A stretch of DNA of 64,000 nt, taken from assembly GCA_934167095.1 (NCBI GenBank), contig CAKPKE010000003.1, positions 1-64,000 on the forward strand, written 5' to 3'. This stretch comes from an uncultured Clostridia bacterium. Lineage in GTDB: Bacteria; Bacillota; Clostridia; TANB77; CAG-508. Shown piece by piece: positions 32,000 through 38,641 of the stretch. A program made the translations under genes and the position numbers. Within the stretch, counting starts at the first letter, position 1. Each line of letters opens with the position of its first letter. The notes under the pieces are model-generated. The model was not told the origin of the DNA and made no database searches. It saw only the letters and a program-made list of their open reading frames with translations.

Positions 32000-32398
32000 T
32001 TGAAGGTTATGTTAGATACAAATATTCTAATTTCAGCATTTGTATTTAAAAGTAAAATAATGAATGAACTAATATATATACTTTCTACAAAACATGAAAT
32101 ATTTATATGTTCGTATGTAGTAGATGAACTAAGAAATATAGTAAAAAATAAATTTAATGTAAAAGCAGATGAGTTAGAAGAATTTTTTGAAAAATTTCCA
32201 TTTACATTAGTATATTCTCCAAGTAATGTAAATAAGAAGAAATTTAAAATAAGAGACGAAAATGATTATATAATTTTATATACTGCGATTATTGAAGAAA
32301 TAGATGTGTTAATAACGGGAGATAAGGATTTTTTTGCAGTAGATATAGAAAAGCCAGAAATAATTACCGCAAAAGATTTCTTAGAAAAATATAGTTAG
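32000..32398 (+). CDS. PIN-domain toxin (putative TA system toxin, COG1569 type)
   Basis: A 132-residue PIN-domain ribonuclease. MLDTNILISAF (4-14) and YVVDELRNI give the first acidic residues, RDENDYIILYTA and LITGDKDF give the later ones. The catalytic set looks intact. The start is TTG at 32000, two bases after the antitoxin gene, and the GGATTAG upstream serves as a weak ribosome binding site. Such toxins cut tRNA or rRNA in known cases; the target here is unknown. Confidence 0.85.
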   Translation: MKVMLDTNILISAFVFKSKIMNELIYILSTKHEIFICSYVVDELRNIVKNKFNVKADELEEFFEKFPFTLVYSPSNVNKKKFKIRDENDYIILYTAIIEEIDVLITGDKDFFAVDIEKPEIITAKDFLEKYS

Positions 32399-32413
32399 AA
32401 TATAAGATAGCGT

Positions 32414-32453
32414 CAAGTGAAAAGTTAAATGCAATTCTGTAAAGTAAATGCAA
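32414..32453. repeat. dispersed 40-base repeat, copy 1
   Basis: 36 of 40 bases match the segment 57851-57890, and all four differences are transitions. Each copy contains TAAATG(C/T)AA and TA(A/G)ATGCAA about 20 bases apart. This resembles the multiple terminal repeats of IS21-type elements, but no transposase is near. Confidence 0.7.
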
Positions 32454-32505
32454 CTTGTATGAGAAAAGGCAATTTCTAGATAAAATATTGGTAGCTAATG
32501 ACAAC

Positions 32506-32534
32506 TTGCAATTTTATGTAAAAAATGTTAAAAT
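32506..32534 (+). promoter_or_regulatory. sigma-A promoter of the Cys-rich small protein
   Basis: TTGCAA and TAAAAT are separated by 17 bases. The leader of about 100 bases holds GGTACA/TGTACC (32553-32558 and 32574-32579) and TTACAC/GTGTAA hairpins. Confidence 0.65.
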
Positions 32535-32639
32535 GGAATTGTAATATTCGTGGGTACAGCGAATTATAACAAATGTACCATTTTCATTATCTTTTACACA
32601 TATTGGTGTAATTGAAAGTGAGTGCTGTTAGGAGTTGTT

Positions 32640-32957
32640 ATGTGCAAAGAAAAAGAGGTAAAAAACATGGAATGCAAATGCAAGCAAATTTGCTGTAAAA
32701 TGCAGAACCAAGGACTTCGGTGTGCTATTAATACTTTAAGAGTTCACCGGGACAATAGCAATACTATTTTAAGAACTCTGGAAGCTATTTATAATTCACT
32801 GTCAGTATATTCTTGTTTACCTGGTACTTGCCTGCTTGAAAGAGTAAAGTGGGTATATGATAATATTGAAGGTGGAAATGTCCCCTTATATACAAGCGAA
32901 GGGACTAAGTTAAATATGCTGATTAAAGAATTAGAGGTGTTTGTAGACAACTGCTAA
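32640..32957 (+). CDS. Cys-rich small protein, unknown
   Basis: A 105-residue protein I do not recognise. The N-terminal part is rich in Cys (MECKCKQICCKMQNQGLRC, within the first 35 residues), followed by a helical part (NTILRTLEAIYNSLSVYSCL) and further Cys near the end. It may bind metal. The start at 32640 has TAGGAG 5 bases upstream; a start at MECK is possible. Base composition is modestly richer in GC than the flanks. It has its own promoter and terminator. Confidence 0.6.
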   Translation: MCKEKEVKNMECKCKQICCKMQNQGLRCAINTLRVHRDNSNTILRTLEAIYNSLSVYSCLPGTCLLERVKWVYDNIEGGNVPLYTSEGTKLNMLIKELEVFVDNC

Positions 32958-32959
32958 AT

Positions 32960-33012
32960 CACACAAAAAAAGAAATAAATTCTTTTCCTCGCAAGAGGTT
33001 TCTTTTTTTATA
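32960..33012 (+). terminator. terminator after the Cys-rich protein
   Basis: CCTC-GCAA-GAGG tops a stem extended by AAAGAAA/TTTCTTT, followed by a long T-run. Confidence 0.7.
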
Positions 33013-33204
33013 TTAATTATAAGAGTAAGAAAAATAAATTAGTTTTGAAAATAAAGAATTAATTAATCTTTTGAAATTTAATAGAGGAAGAAAAAACTAA
33101 AATCTTCCTGTATTTTATTAACACCGGAAAATTTTTCTGGTATTTATTAAAAAAGGTAAAGAAATATGAAAATAAAAATAAATAAGATAGACGACTCAAT
33201 CTTC
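33013..33204. other. AT-rich gap with two small inverted repeats
   Basis: No supported gene. AGGAAGA/TCTTCCT (33085-33109) and the near-palindrome ACCGGAAAA/TTTTCTGGT (33123-33141) are seen. A 29-codon ORF (33166-33255) overlaps the next promoter and is not convincing. Confidence 0.5.
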
Positions 33205-33233
33205 TTGTATATAGGCCCGTTTTCTGCTATAAT
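33205..33233 (+). promoter_or_regulatory. sigma-A promoter of the methyltransferase-RluA pair
   Basis: TTGTAT and TATAAT are separated by 17 bases, ending 34 bases before the ATG. Confidence 0.65.
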
Positions 33234-33267
33234 GGAATATGTAGTAAAAGAATAGGAGATACAAAAA

Positions 33268-34158
33268 ATGAAGTTAGCCAATAATTGGAAAGATTATGAA
33301 ATATTAGATATGGCAAATGGAGAAAAATTAGAAAGATGGAATAACAAAATTCTTATAAGACCAGATCCACAAATAATTTGGAATGATAAACAATTTCCTG
33401 AAAAGTGGAAAAAAGCAGATGCAAGATATTCAAGAAGTTCAACAGGTGGAGGCCATTGGGAAAACAAAACAAAACTTCCAGATAGTTGGCAAATAAAATA
33501 CAAAAACTTAACTTTTAATATTAAACCAATGGGATTTAAACATACAGGAATATTTCCAGAGCAAGCTGTTAACTGGGATTGGATGATGGAAAAGATTAAA
33601 ACCACAATAAAAGAAGAAAAAAGAGAAGTAAAGGTACTAAATCTTTTTGCATATACAGGTGGTGCAACAGTTGCGTGCTTGTCAGCAGGAGCATCAGTTT
33701 GTCATGTTGATAGTTCAAAAGGAATGGTTGCATGGGCAAAAGAAAATGTTGAATCTTCAGGATTAAAAGATAGACCAGTTAGATATATTATTGATGATGT
33801 TGTAAAATTTGTAAATAGAGAAATTAGAAGAGGCAACAAATATGATGCCATAATAATGGATCCACCATCTTATGGAAGAGGTGCAAATGGCGAAGTTTGG
33901 AAGTTTGAAGAAAACATTCCAGAGCTTGTAAAACTTTGCATGCAAGTATTATCTGATAAACCAGTGTTTTTCTTAATAAATTCATATACGACAGGAATTT
34001 CAAGTACAGTACTAGAAAACTTATTAAAAATGAATATGAAACAAAAACTAGGAAGAAGTTTTAGTGATAAAAACTTTGAAAACGGAGAAATTGGTTTACC
34101 AATGACTGGTTCTAGTTTAATTCTGCCTTGTGGAATCTATGCAAAGTGGGTGAGATAA
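33268..34158 (+). CDS. class I SAM-dependent rRNA methyltransferase (RlmI/RlmK-like)
   Basis: A 296-residue Rossmann-fold methyltransferase. The SAM motif VLNLFAYTGGATVACLSAGA, the acidic VDSSKGMVAWAKENV and the catalytic-loop motif IIMDPPSYGRG match the family that methylates large-subunit rRNA cytosine or guanine. It lacks the N-terminal PUA domain of RlmI. The Shine-Dalgarno is AGGAGAT. Its stop overlaps the start of the pseudouridine synthase gene, so the two rRNA/RNA modification genes are coupled. Confidence 0.85.
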   Translation: MKLANNWKDYEILDMANGEKLERWNNKILIRPDPQIIWNDKQFPEKWKKADARYSRSSTGGGHWENKTKLPDSWQIKYKNLTFNIKPMGFKHTGIFPEQAVNWDWMMEKIKTTIKEEKREVKVLNLFAYTGGATVACLSAGASVCHVDSSKGMVAWAKENVESSGLKDRPVRYIIDDVVKFVNREIRRGNKYDAIIMDPPSYGRGANGEVWKFEENIPELVKLCMQVLSDKPVFFLINSYTTGISSTVLENLLKMNMKQKLGRSFSDKNFENGEIGLPMTGSSLILPCGIYAKWVR

Positions 34159-34847
34159 TGGAAAAATTAAATATAATATATGAAGATAATCATATAATAG
34201 TTGTTGAGAAACCAGTAAATATTCCATCTCAAGGGGATAAAACAGAAGATGTTGATATGCTTACGCTAATAAAAGCATATCTAAAAGAAAAATACAATAA
34301 ACCAGGAAATGTTTATTTAGGTCTGGTTCATAGACTAGATAGACCAGTTGGTGGAGTAATGGTATTTGCTAAAACTTCAAAAGCTGCATCAAGGCTAAGC
34401 GAACAAGTAAGAGAAAAAGTTTTTAAGAAAAAGTACCTAGTAATATGTAATGGATATTTTCACAGCACAAAGGGAACTTTGAAAGATTATTTACTTAAAA
34501 ATGAAAAAAATAATATGAGTAAAGTTGTAAAAGAAGGAACTAAAAATTCTAAATATGCAGAGCTTGATTATGAAGTTCTAAAATATGATAAAGAACAAAA
34601 TTTATCAGTTTTAAAAATAGACTTACATACAGGTAGACATCATCAAATAAGAGTTCAACTTGCATCGAGAGATCATGCAATATATGGAGATCAAAAATAT
34701 GGTGAAAGAGGTCAAAGACAACAAATTTGCTTGTTTGCATATTCGCTTACAATAGAGCATCCAATAACTAAAAAAGAGATGAATTTTAAAGTATTACCTA
34801 AATATGAAAAAACATGGAAATTGTTAGAAGGAATAAAAGAAATATAA
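34158..34847 (+). CDS. RluA-family pseudouridine synthase
   Basis: A 229-residue enzyme that converts uridine to pseudouridine in rRNA or tRNA. The catalytic motif HRLDRPVGGVMVFAKTS contains the Asp nucleophile (HRLDRP). IIYEDNHIIVVEKP at the N-terminus and TGRHHQIRVQLA are typical. No S4 domain is present. The start at 34158 overlaps the stop codon of the upstream gene by one base; an earlier ATG at 34128 lies inside that gene and is rejected. Confidence 0.9.
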   Translation: MEKLNIIYEDNHIIVVEKPVNIPSQGDKTEDVDMLTLIKAYLKEKYNKPGNVYLGLVHRLDRPVGGVMVFAKTSKAASRLSEQVREKVFKKKYLVICNGYFHSTKGTLKDYLLKNEKNNMSKVVKEGTKNSKYAELDYEVLKYDKEQNLSVLKIDLHTGRHHQIRVQLASRDHAIYGDQKYGERGQRQQICLFAYSLTIEHPITKKEMNFKVLPKYEKTWKLLEGIKEI

Positions 34848-34854
34848 AAAGGAA

Positions 34855-34879
34855 AAGGGGACGACATTGTCGTCCCCTT
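34855..34879 (-). terminator. perfect GC-rich terminator hairpin
   Basis: AAGGGGACGAC (34855-34865) pairs with GTCGTCCCCTT (34869-34879) around ATT. A T-run follows only on the minus strand, so it serves the orphan gene at 34891. Confidence 0.85.
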
Positions 34880-34890
34880 CATCATATGGT

Positions 34891-35082
34891 TTAGGCCACG
34901 GAACACTGTGCTGACCATGTGACTATAGAACCATTAGCTCCGCTGTTGACAAGCTCCCACTCTGTTTGAACACTGTAAAGTTTCCGCAATACATCTAAGA
35001 AGATGTTTGCCTCGTCCTCAGAATTGAAAGAAACTGAATGCTCAAACAGTTCTTTGGCAGCAGAGGAAAGATTATGATTCAT
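34891..35082 (-). CDS. second GC-rich orphan small protein, unknown
   Basis: A 63-residue protein I do not recognise. VSFNSEDEANIFLDVLRKL (17-35) is followed by EWELVNSGANGSIVTW, a small alpha/beta pattern like that of the orphan at 17601. About 43% of the gene is G or C, well above its neighbours. It has AAGGAGG as Shine-Dalgarno, an extended -10 promoter (35117-35145), a palindrome at the -35 (35143-35162) and its own terminator. Likely recently acquired. Confidence 0.65.
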   Translation of the reverse strand: MNHNLSSAAKELFEHSVSFNSEDEANIFLDVLRKLYSVQTEWELVNSGANGSIVTWSAQCSVA

Positions 35083-35116
35083 TTTTTTTACCTCCTTGAT
35101 TTTTCAGGTATCTTAT

Positions 35117-35145
35117 ATTATACCACATATTTTCCAAAAAGTCCA
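35117..35145 (-). promoter_or_regulatory. extended -10 promoter of the orphan gene at 34891
   Basis: On the minus strand, TGGACT, a 17-base spacer and TATAAT preceded by TGG. Confidence 0.6.
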
Positions 35146-35162
35146 ATTTCCCGGGCAATTGG
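35143..35162. promoter_or_regulatory. palindromic operator candidate at the -35 of the orphan gene
   Basis: The 20-base segment CCAATTTCCCGGGCAATTGG is a palindrome but for one base pair. It is unusually GC-rich at its centre and abuts the -35. Confidence 0.55.
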
Positions 35163-35282
35163 TCAATTTTTCTAATATGGATATACAAACTGTAACATTA
35201 ACTATAAAACGATAAATGCAGGAAAACAATAAAAGTTTATGAAAGTGCCAAAATTATATATGAAAAACTAAAAAAATATATT

Positions 35283-35312
35283 TAACCTATAAAAATAGGT
35301 TAGATGTATAAT
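35283..35312 (+). promoter_or_regulatory. agrB promoter region with inverted repeat
   Basis: TATAAT lies at 35307-35312. A perfect inverted repeat TAACCTAT-AAAA-ATAGGTTA (35283-35302) covers the place where a -35 would sit. The lack of a -35 hexamer suggests activator dependence, perhaps on AgrA, though AgrA sites in staphylococci are direct repeats. Confidence 0.5.
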
Positions 35313-35368
35313 AAAAGGAATATAAAGAAAATATGTGATATTATATCAGCATAAGGAGATGAGAAAAA

Positions 35369-35989
35369 GTGATTGAAAAAATTTGTGATAAATTAACACA
35401 AAAAATAAGAAAGCAAAATCCAGAAATTGATGATGAACGAGCAGAAGTTATAAACTATGGCCTTCAACTAATTATTGGAGAAGTGCCAAAGCTGATTTTA
35501 TTATTTGCAGTTGCTGTTATATTTAAAATAGCACCACTTGTAATATTTGCATATATGACAATGCTTCCATATAAAGTGGTAGCTGGTGGATTTCATCTTA
35601 AAACAAATATTGGTTGCACATTAGGAACATTTTTAATTTATTATGGAAATGTGTTTATAAGTAAAAGTATTATTTTTACAAATATTTGGATAAAAGCAAT
35701 AGTCTGCTTTTTTACATGGATTTTAGCAATAATCATGATTTCAAAATATGCTCCAGCAGATACAGTAAATTTACCAATACTAAGAAATAAAGATAGAAAA
35801 ATAAAAAAGATATTATCTTATGTGTTTGCAACAATAACACTAATTGTAGGTTTGCTAATAAAAAATGATACACTTTCAAATATACTTATTTTCAATGTAT
35901 TAATAGAAACTTTTTGCATTACTGAATTTGCCTATAAAATAACTAAAAATGAATATGGATATAGAACATATTTGAAGCAAAATATTTAA
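35369..35989 (+). CDS. agrB: AgrB, accessory gene regulator maturation protease
   Basis: A 206-residue integral membrane cysteine protease that cleaves and cyclises the AgrD peptide. The motif GGFHLKTNIGC has the catalytic His76 and Cys83, at the same spacing as in staphylococcal AgrB (His77, Cys84). About five membrane helices are seen. The start is GTG with AAGGAGATG upstream. agrD follows 75 bases later. Confidence 0.92.
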   Translation: MIEKICDKLTQKIRKQNPEIDDERAEVINYGLQLIIGEVPKLILLFAVAVIFKIAPLVIFAYMTMLPYKVVAGGFHLKTNIGCTLGTFLIYYGNVFISKSIIFTNIWIKAIVCFFTWILAIIMISKYAPADTVNLPILRNKDRKIKKILSYVFATITLIVGLLIKNDTLSNILIFNVLIETFCITEFAYKITKNEYGYRTYLKQNI

Positions 35990-36064
35990 TAAATAGATAA
36001 TATAAGCATTAAGCCGGCGATGCTTTATTATATAGAATTTGAAAAATCAAGGAGGATAAAGTTT

Positions 36065-36184
36065 ATGTTAAAATTATTAGCCAAAATTGCAGAAAGATAT
36101 GCAAAATCAACAAATACAGCTTGCATTATATGGGGAATGTTTCATCAACCAAAAATGCCTGCTTCATTAATAAAAAAAGATTAA
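36065..36184 (+). CDS. agrD: AgrD-like cyclic autoinducer precursor
   Basis: A 39-residue peptide. An amphipathic leader (MLKLLAKIAERYAKSTNTA) precedes the single Cys20 in ACIIWGMF, followed by HQPKMPASLIKKD, the C-terminal recognition tail of AgrD peptides in Clostridia. Aligning the tail to other AgrD peptides places the cleavage after Phe26, so the thiolactone would span Cys20-Phe26 (seven residues) rather than the usual five. The Shine-Dalgarno is AAGGAGG. A hairpin AAGCAT/ATGCTT (36005-36030) lies between agrB and agrD. Confidence 0.85.
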   Translation: MLKLLAKIAERYAKSTNTACIIWGMFHQPKMPASLIKKD

Positions 36185-36219
36185 TTTACATACATAATTC
36201 CTATAAAATAACAAAAATA

Positions 36220-36248
36220 AAAGAGAGCCTTCAAAGCTCTCTTTAAAT
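36220..36248. terminator. bidirectional terminator between agrD and agrC
   Basis: AAAGAGAGC (36220-36228) pairs with GCTCTCTTT (36236-36244) around CTTCAAA, in a convergent setting. Confidence 0.85.
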
Positions 36249-36282
36249 ATTGATAGAATAGAAATTTACTAAGAATAATCTT

Positions 36283-37635
36283 TTAGTTTTCATAAATCTC
36301 AATTTGCTGTTTAAAGAATTTGTCATCTTTTGTAGTAAATCTTGCTAGATTCTTGTGGCGTTTTATAATTTTATTTACTTCCCAAAGTCCAAGTCCTGTA
36401 TTTTTTTCTTTTGTAGAAAATCCTTTTTCGTAAATTTTATCAAGGTTTATAGATTTATCTTTGTAAGTATTTTCAATTATCAATAGTTGCCTGTGCTGAT
36501 TAAAGTCGCTTCTAATAATAACATTTATAATTTTTTCATCACATTCAGAAGAGGCCTCAATCGCATTATCCATTAATATTCCAAGAATTCTAGTAAATTC
36601 ATATATTTGCATATTAAGCTTATTAAAATCAATAAAGCATTCTAATGAAATTTTGATTCCTAAATTATCAGCCTTATAATATTTGTTTGCAAGAACCGTA
36701 TAAACTGCAGGACTATTTATTGCATCAGGACTTAATGAACTTAAATTGTTTAATTGTGTGCAATCAACCAATAGTTGAGAATAATATTTTTTTAAACCTT
36801 CCATATCATTTGTTTCAATGTATCCACCAAGACCGGCAATAATGTTTGCAAAATCATGTTTAAAAGCTCTTATATTGTCATGAAGAATTTGAAGAGTCTT
36901 ATTAGATAATTTTTCTTGCTCTAAACTTTCTTCTGTTCTTGCTAAATTCATTGTTTTTACTAAGCTATAAATACTTAAAATTGAGTATACAATTAAAAAT
37001 ATTAAATTAAAAAGTACTATCTGAGAAGGAAGAACATCAGTATAATAACTAATTAGGTACATTTGCATAAATATTACATTTAGAGCAAAAAGAATATTGA
37101 AAAATAACATACATTTATTCTTTTTGCTAAAGTTGCTAAAAAAATTAATTGAAAAATTCTCTTTCTTTATAATTATAGAGAATAATATTAGTATAATATA
37201 AATAAAATTATTTATTAAAAACCTATATAAAGGAATTATGGAACATTCTTCGTAAACCAAACCAAAACTAATATAAAATAGTTTAGCTAAGATTACTTCA
37301 ATTGAAGTAATTACTGCGACAGTAACAAATTCTGCAAAAAAACTTCTAAGTATATTTATTTTAAAAATATATTTTATAATAAGAGGAATTGTTACCAGTG
37401 TAATAATATTACTAAATGGTTTTGGTATTATATAAGCACAAAATATTCCTAAAACAGCAACTGATATAACATAAATTAATTTTTGCTTTTTTGTTGAAGA
37501 AATTTTCAAAAAAGTAGTAAAAAAACTCATTTGAGCAAAGGCTTCAACAAAGACCATTGGAATATACATTAAATTTACAAGTAATTCATTTTCAGTTGTC
37601 AGAAAAATTAAAATACTATTAAAAAATTGAATCAT
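36283..37635 (-). CDS. agrC: AgrC-like sensor histidine kinase
   Basis: A 450-residue kinase. Six or seven membrane helices (about 15-220) are followed by a coiled coil, the phosphoacceptor motif FKHDFANIIAG and a GHKL ATPase domain (MDNAIEAS as N box, TGLGLWEVNKI as G box). This is the AgrC/HPK10 pattern that senses cyclic peptides. Its start overlaps agrA by 17 bases with GGAGG upstream, so the two are translationally coupled, with agrA first. Confidence 0.88.
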   Translation of the reverse strand: MIQFFNSILIFLTTENELLVNLMYIPMVFVEAFAQMSFFTTFLKISSTKKQKLIYVISVAVLGIFCAYIIPKPFSNIITLVTIPLIIKYIFKINILRSFFAEFVTVAVITSIEVILAKLFYISFGLVYEECSIIPLYRFLINNFIYIILILFSIIIKKENFSINFFSNFSKKNKCMLFFNILFALNVIFMQMYLISYYTDVLPSQIVLFNLIFLIVYSILSIYSLVKTMNLARTEESLEQEKLSNKTLQILHDNIRAFKHDFANIIAGLGGYIETNDMEGLKKYYSQLLVDCTQLNNLSSLSPDAINSPAVYTVLANKYYKADNLGIKISLECFIDFNKLNMQIYEFTRILGILMDNAIEASSECDEKIINVIIRSDFNQHRQLLIIENTYKDKSINLDKIYEKGFSTKEKNTGLGLWEVNKIIKRHKNLARFTTKDDKFFKQQIEIYEN

Positions 37636-38335
37636 TATTTATGACCTCCATGAATTTATTTTTATATTTAGGACCTATACAAGATTCTGCACAGACTCCA
37701 TCTTTAAAGAAAATTACATTACTTTTTGCATCAACATGACTGATATTATCTAGATTTACTATAAATGATTTATGACATCTAATAAAATTTTTTGGTAAAG
37801 TAGGTTCTATCTGATTAAAAGAGCAGTAGGTTTCAAAACTTTCAGAATTAGTTACATAAATAGCTTTCATACCATCTTTTTGTATATAATCAACTGAATC
37901 ACGATTAATTATCTTTCCAGAATTATTAATATGAATAAAGCTAGGATTAGAACTATAAATATCATCAAAAATTCTTAAAACGGTTCGTTCTAAGCGATTG
38001 TAAGTAAAAGGCTTCTGAATAAAATCAAAAGTTTTACATTCAAAAGATGAAACGATATACTCAAAATGTGCTGTAACAAAAATTAAGTATAATAATTTAT
38101 TGTTTTTTCTAATAAGTTTTGCTATTTCAATTCCATTTTCTCGAGAGTCTAAATCAATATCTAAAAATAGAACATCAATAGTATTATTGTTTACAAAATT
38201 TAGAAGTGCATTTGTATCATTGGTGGAAAAAACCACACTCGCATTAAAATCATATTTTAAGAAAATGCTATTAAGCATCTCACTCAGCTTTGATAATACT
38301 GAGGAATTGTCATCACATAAAACAAATTTTATCAT
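37619..38335 (-). CDS. agrA: AgrA-like LytTR response regulator
   Basis: A 238-residue response regulator. The N-terminal receiver (MIKFVLCDDNSSVLSKLSEM; acceptor in DVLFLDIDLD; Lys in DFIQKPF) precedes a LytTR DNA-binding domain (FIRCHKSFIVNLDNISHVDA). The start at 38335 has AGGAGT 6 bases upstream and a promoter at 38378-38406; a longer reading to 38419 would run through the promoter and is rejected. It is upstream of agrC in one operon. The likely target is the agrB promoter and perhaps the divergent surface-protein operon. Confidence 0.92.
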   Translation of the reverse strand: MIKFVLCDDNSSVLSKLSEMLNSIFLKYDFNASVVFSTNDTNALLNFVNNNTIDVLFLDIDLDSRENGIEIAKLIRKNNKLLYLIFVTAHFEYIVSSFECKTFDFIQKPFTYNRLERTVLRIFDDIYSSNPSFIHINNSGKIINRDSVDYIQKDGMKAIYVTNSESFETYCSFNQIEPTLPKNFIRCHKSFIVNLDNISHVDAKSNVIFFKDGVCAESCIGPKYKNKFMEVINNDSIF

Positions 38336-38377
38336 TTGAACTCCTATAAATAATAACCAAAAATTTCCAATAAAGAT

Positions 38378-38406
38378 AATATAGAACAAAATAAAAAACT
38401 TGTCAA
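38378..38406 (-). promoter_or_regulatory. sigma-A promoter of agrA-agrC
   Basis: On the minus strand, TTGACA and TATATT are separated by 17 bases. Confidence 0.8.
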
Positions 38407-38541
38407 GAAAAAATAACAAATAAATTAAAATGTCGAAAACTGCAAAACCATTGCTATTTATAAGAAAAATAAAGTAATATTTTCAAAAAACAATGTAATG
38501 TTTTGAAAAAATTACAAAAATATTAAATATTTGTAGAAGTA

Positions 38542-38570
38542 TTGAAAAAAATAAATTAGTAAGATATTAT
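38542..38570 (+). promoter_or_regulatory. promoter of the surface-protein operon divergent from agrA
   Basis: TTGAAA and TATTAT are separated by 17 bases. The leader holds a CTTCG/CGAAG hairpin around TAACGTTA (38594-38618). Confidence 0.7.
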
Positions 38571-38641
38571 TAATGTGGAGAAAAATTTGTGACCTTCGTA
38601 GACATAACGTTAGCGAAGACAAGGAAGGAATGAAATTAAGT

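Noticed and set aside
27777..33012. Accessory cluster as a prophage or integrative element
   Set aside because: No integrase, recombinase, portal, terminase, or att-like direct repeats were seen; it looks like a set of small independent units.
33166..33255. 29-codon ORF upstream of the rRNA methyltransferase
   Set aside because: It runs over the promoter at 33205-33233. Apart from an AAAGG before its ATG nothing supports it.
38336..38419. Longer AgrA starting at 38419
   Set aside because: The extension is hydrophobic, unlike a receiver domain, and runs across the TTGACA-TATATT promoter; the start at 38335 has AGGAGT.
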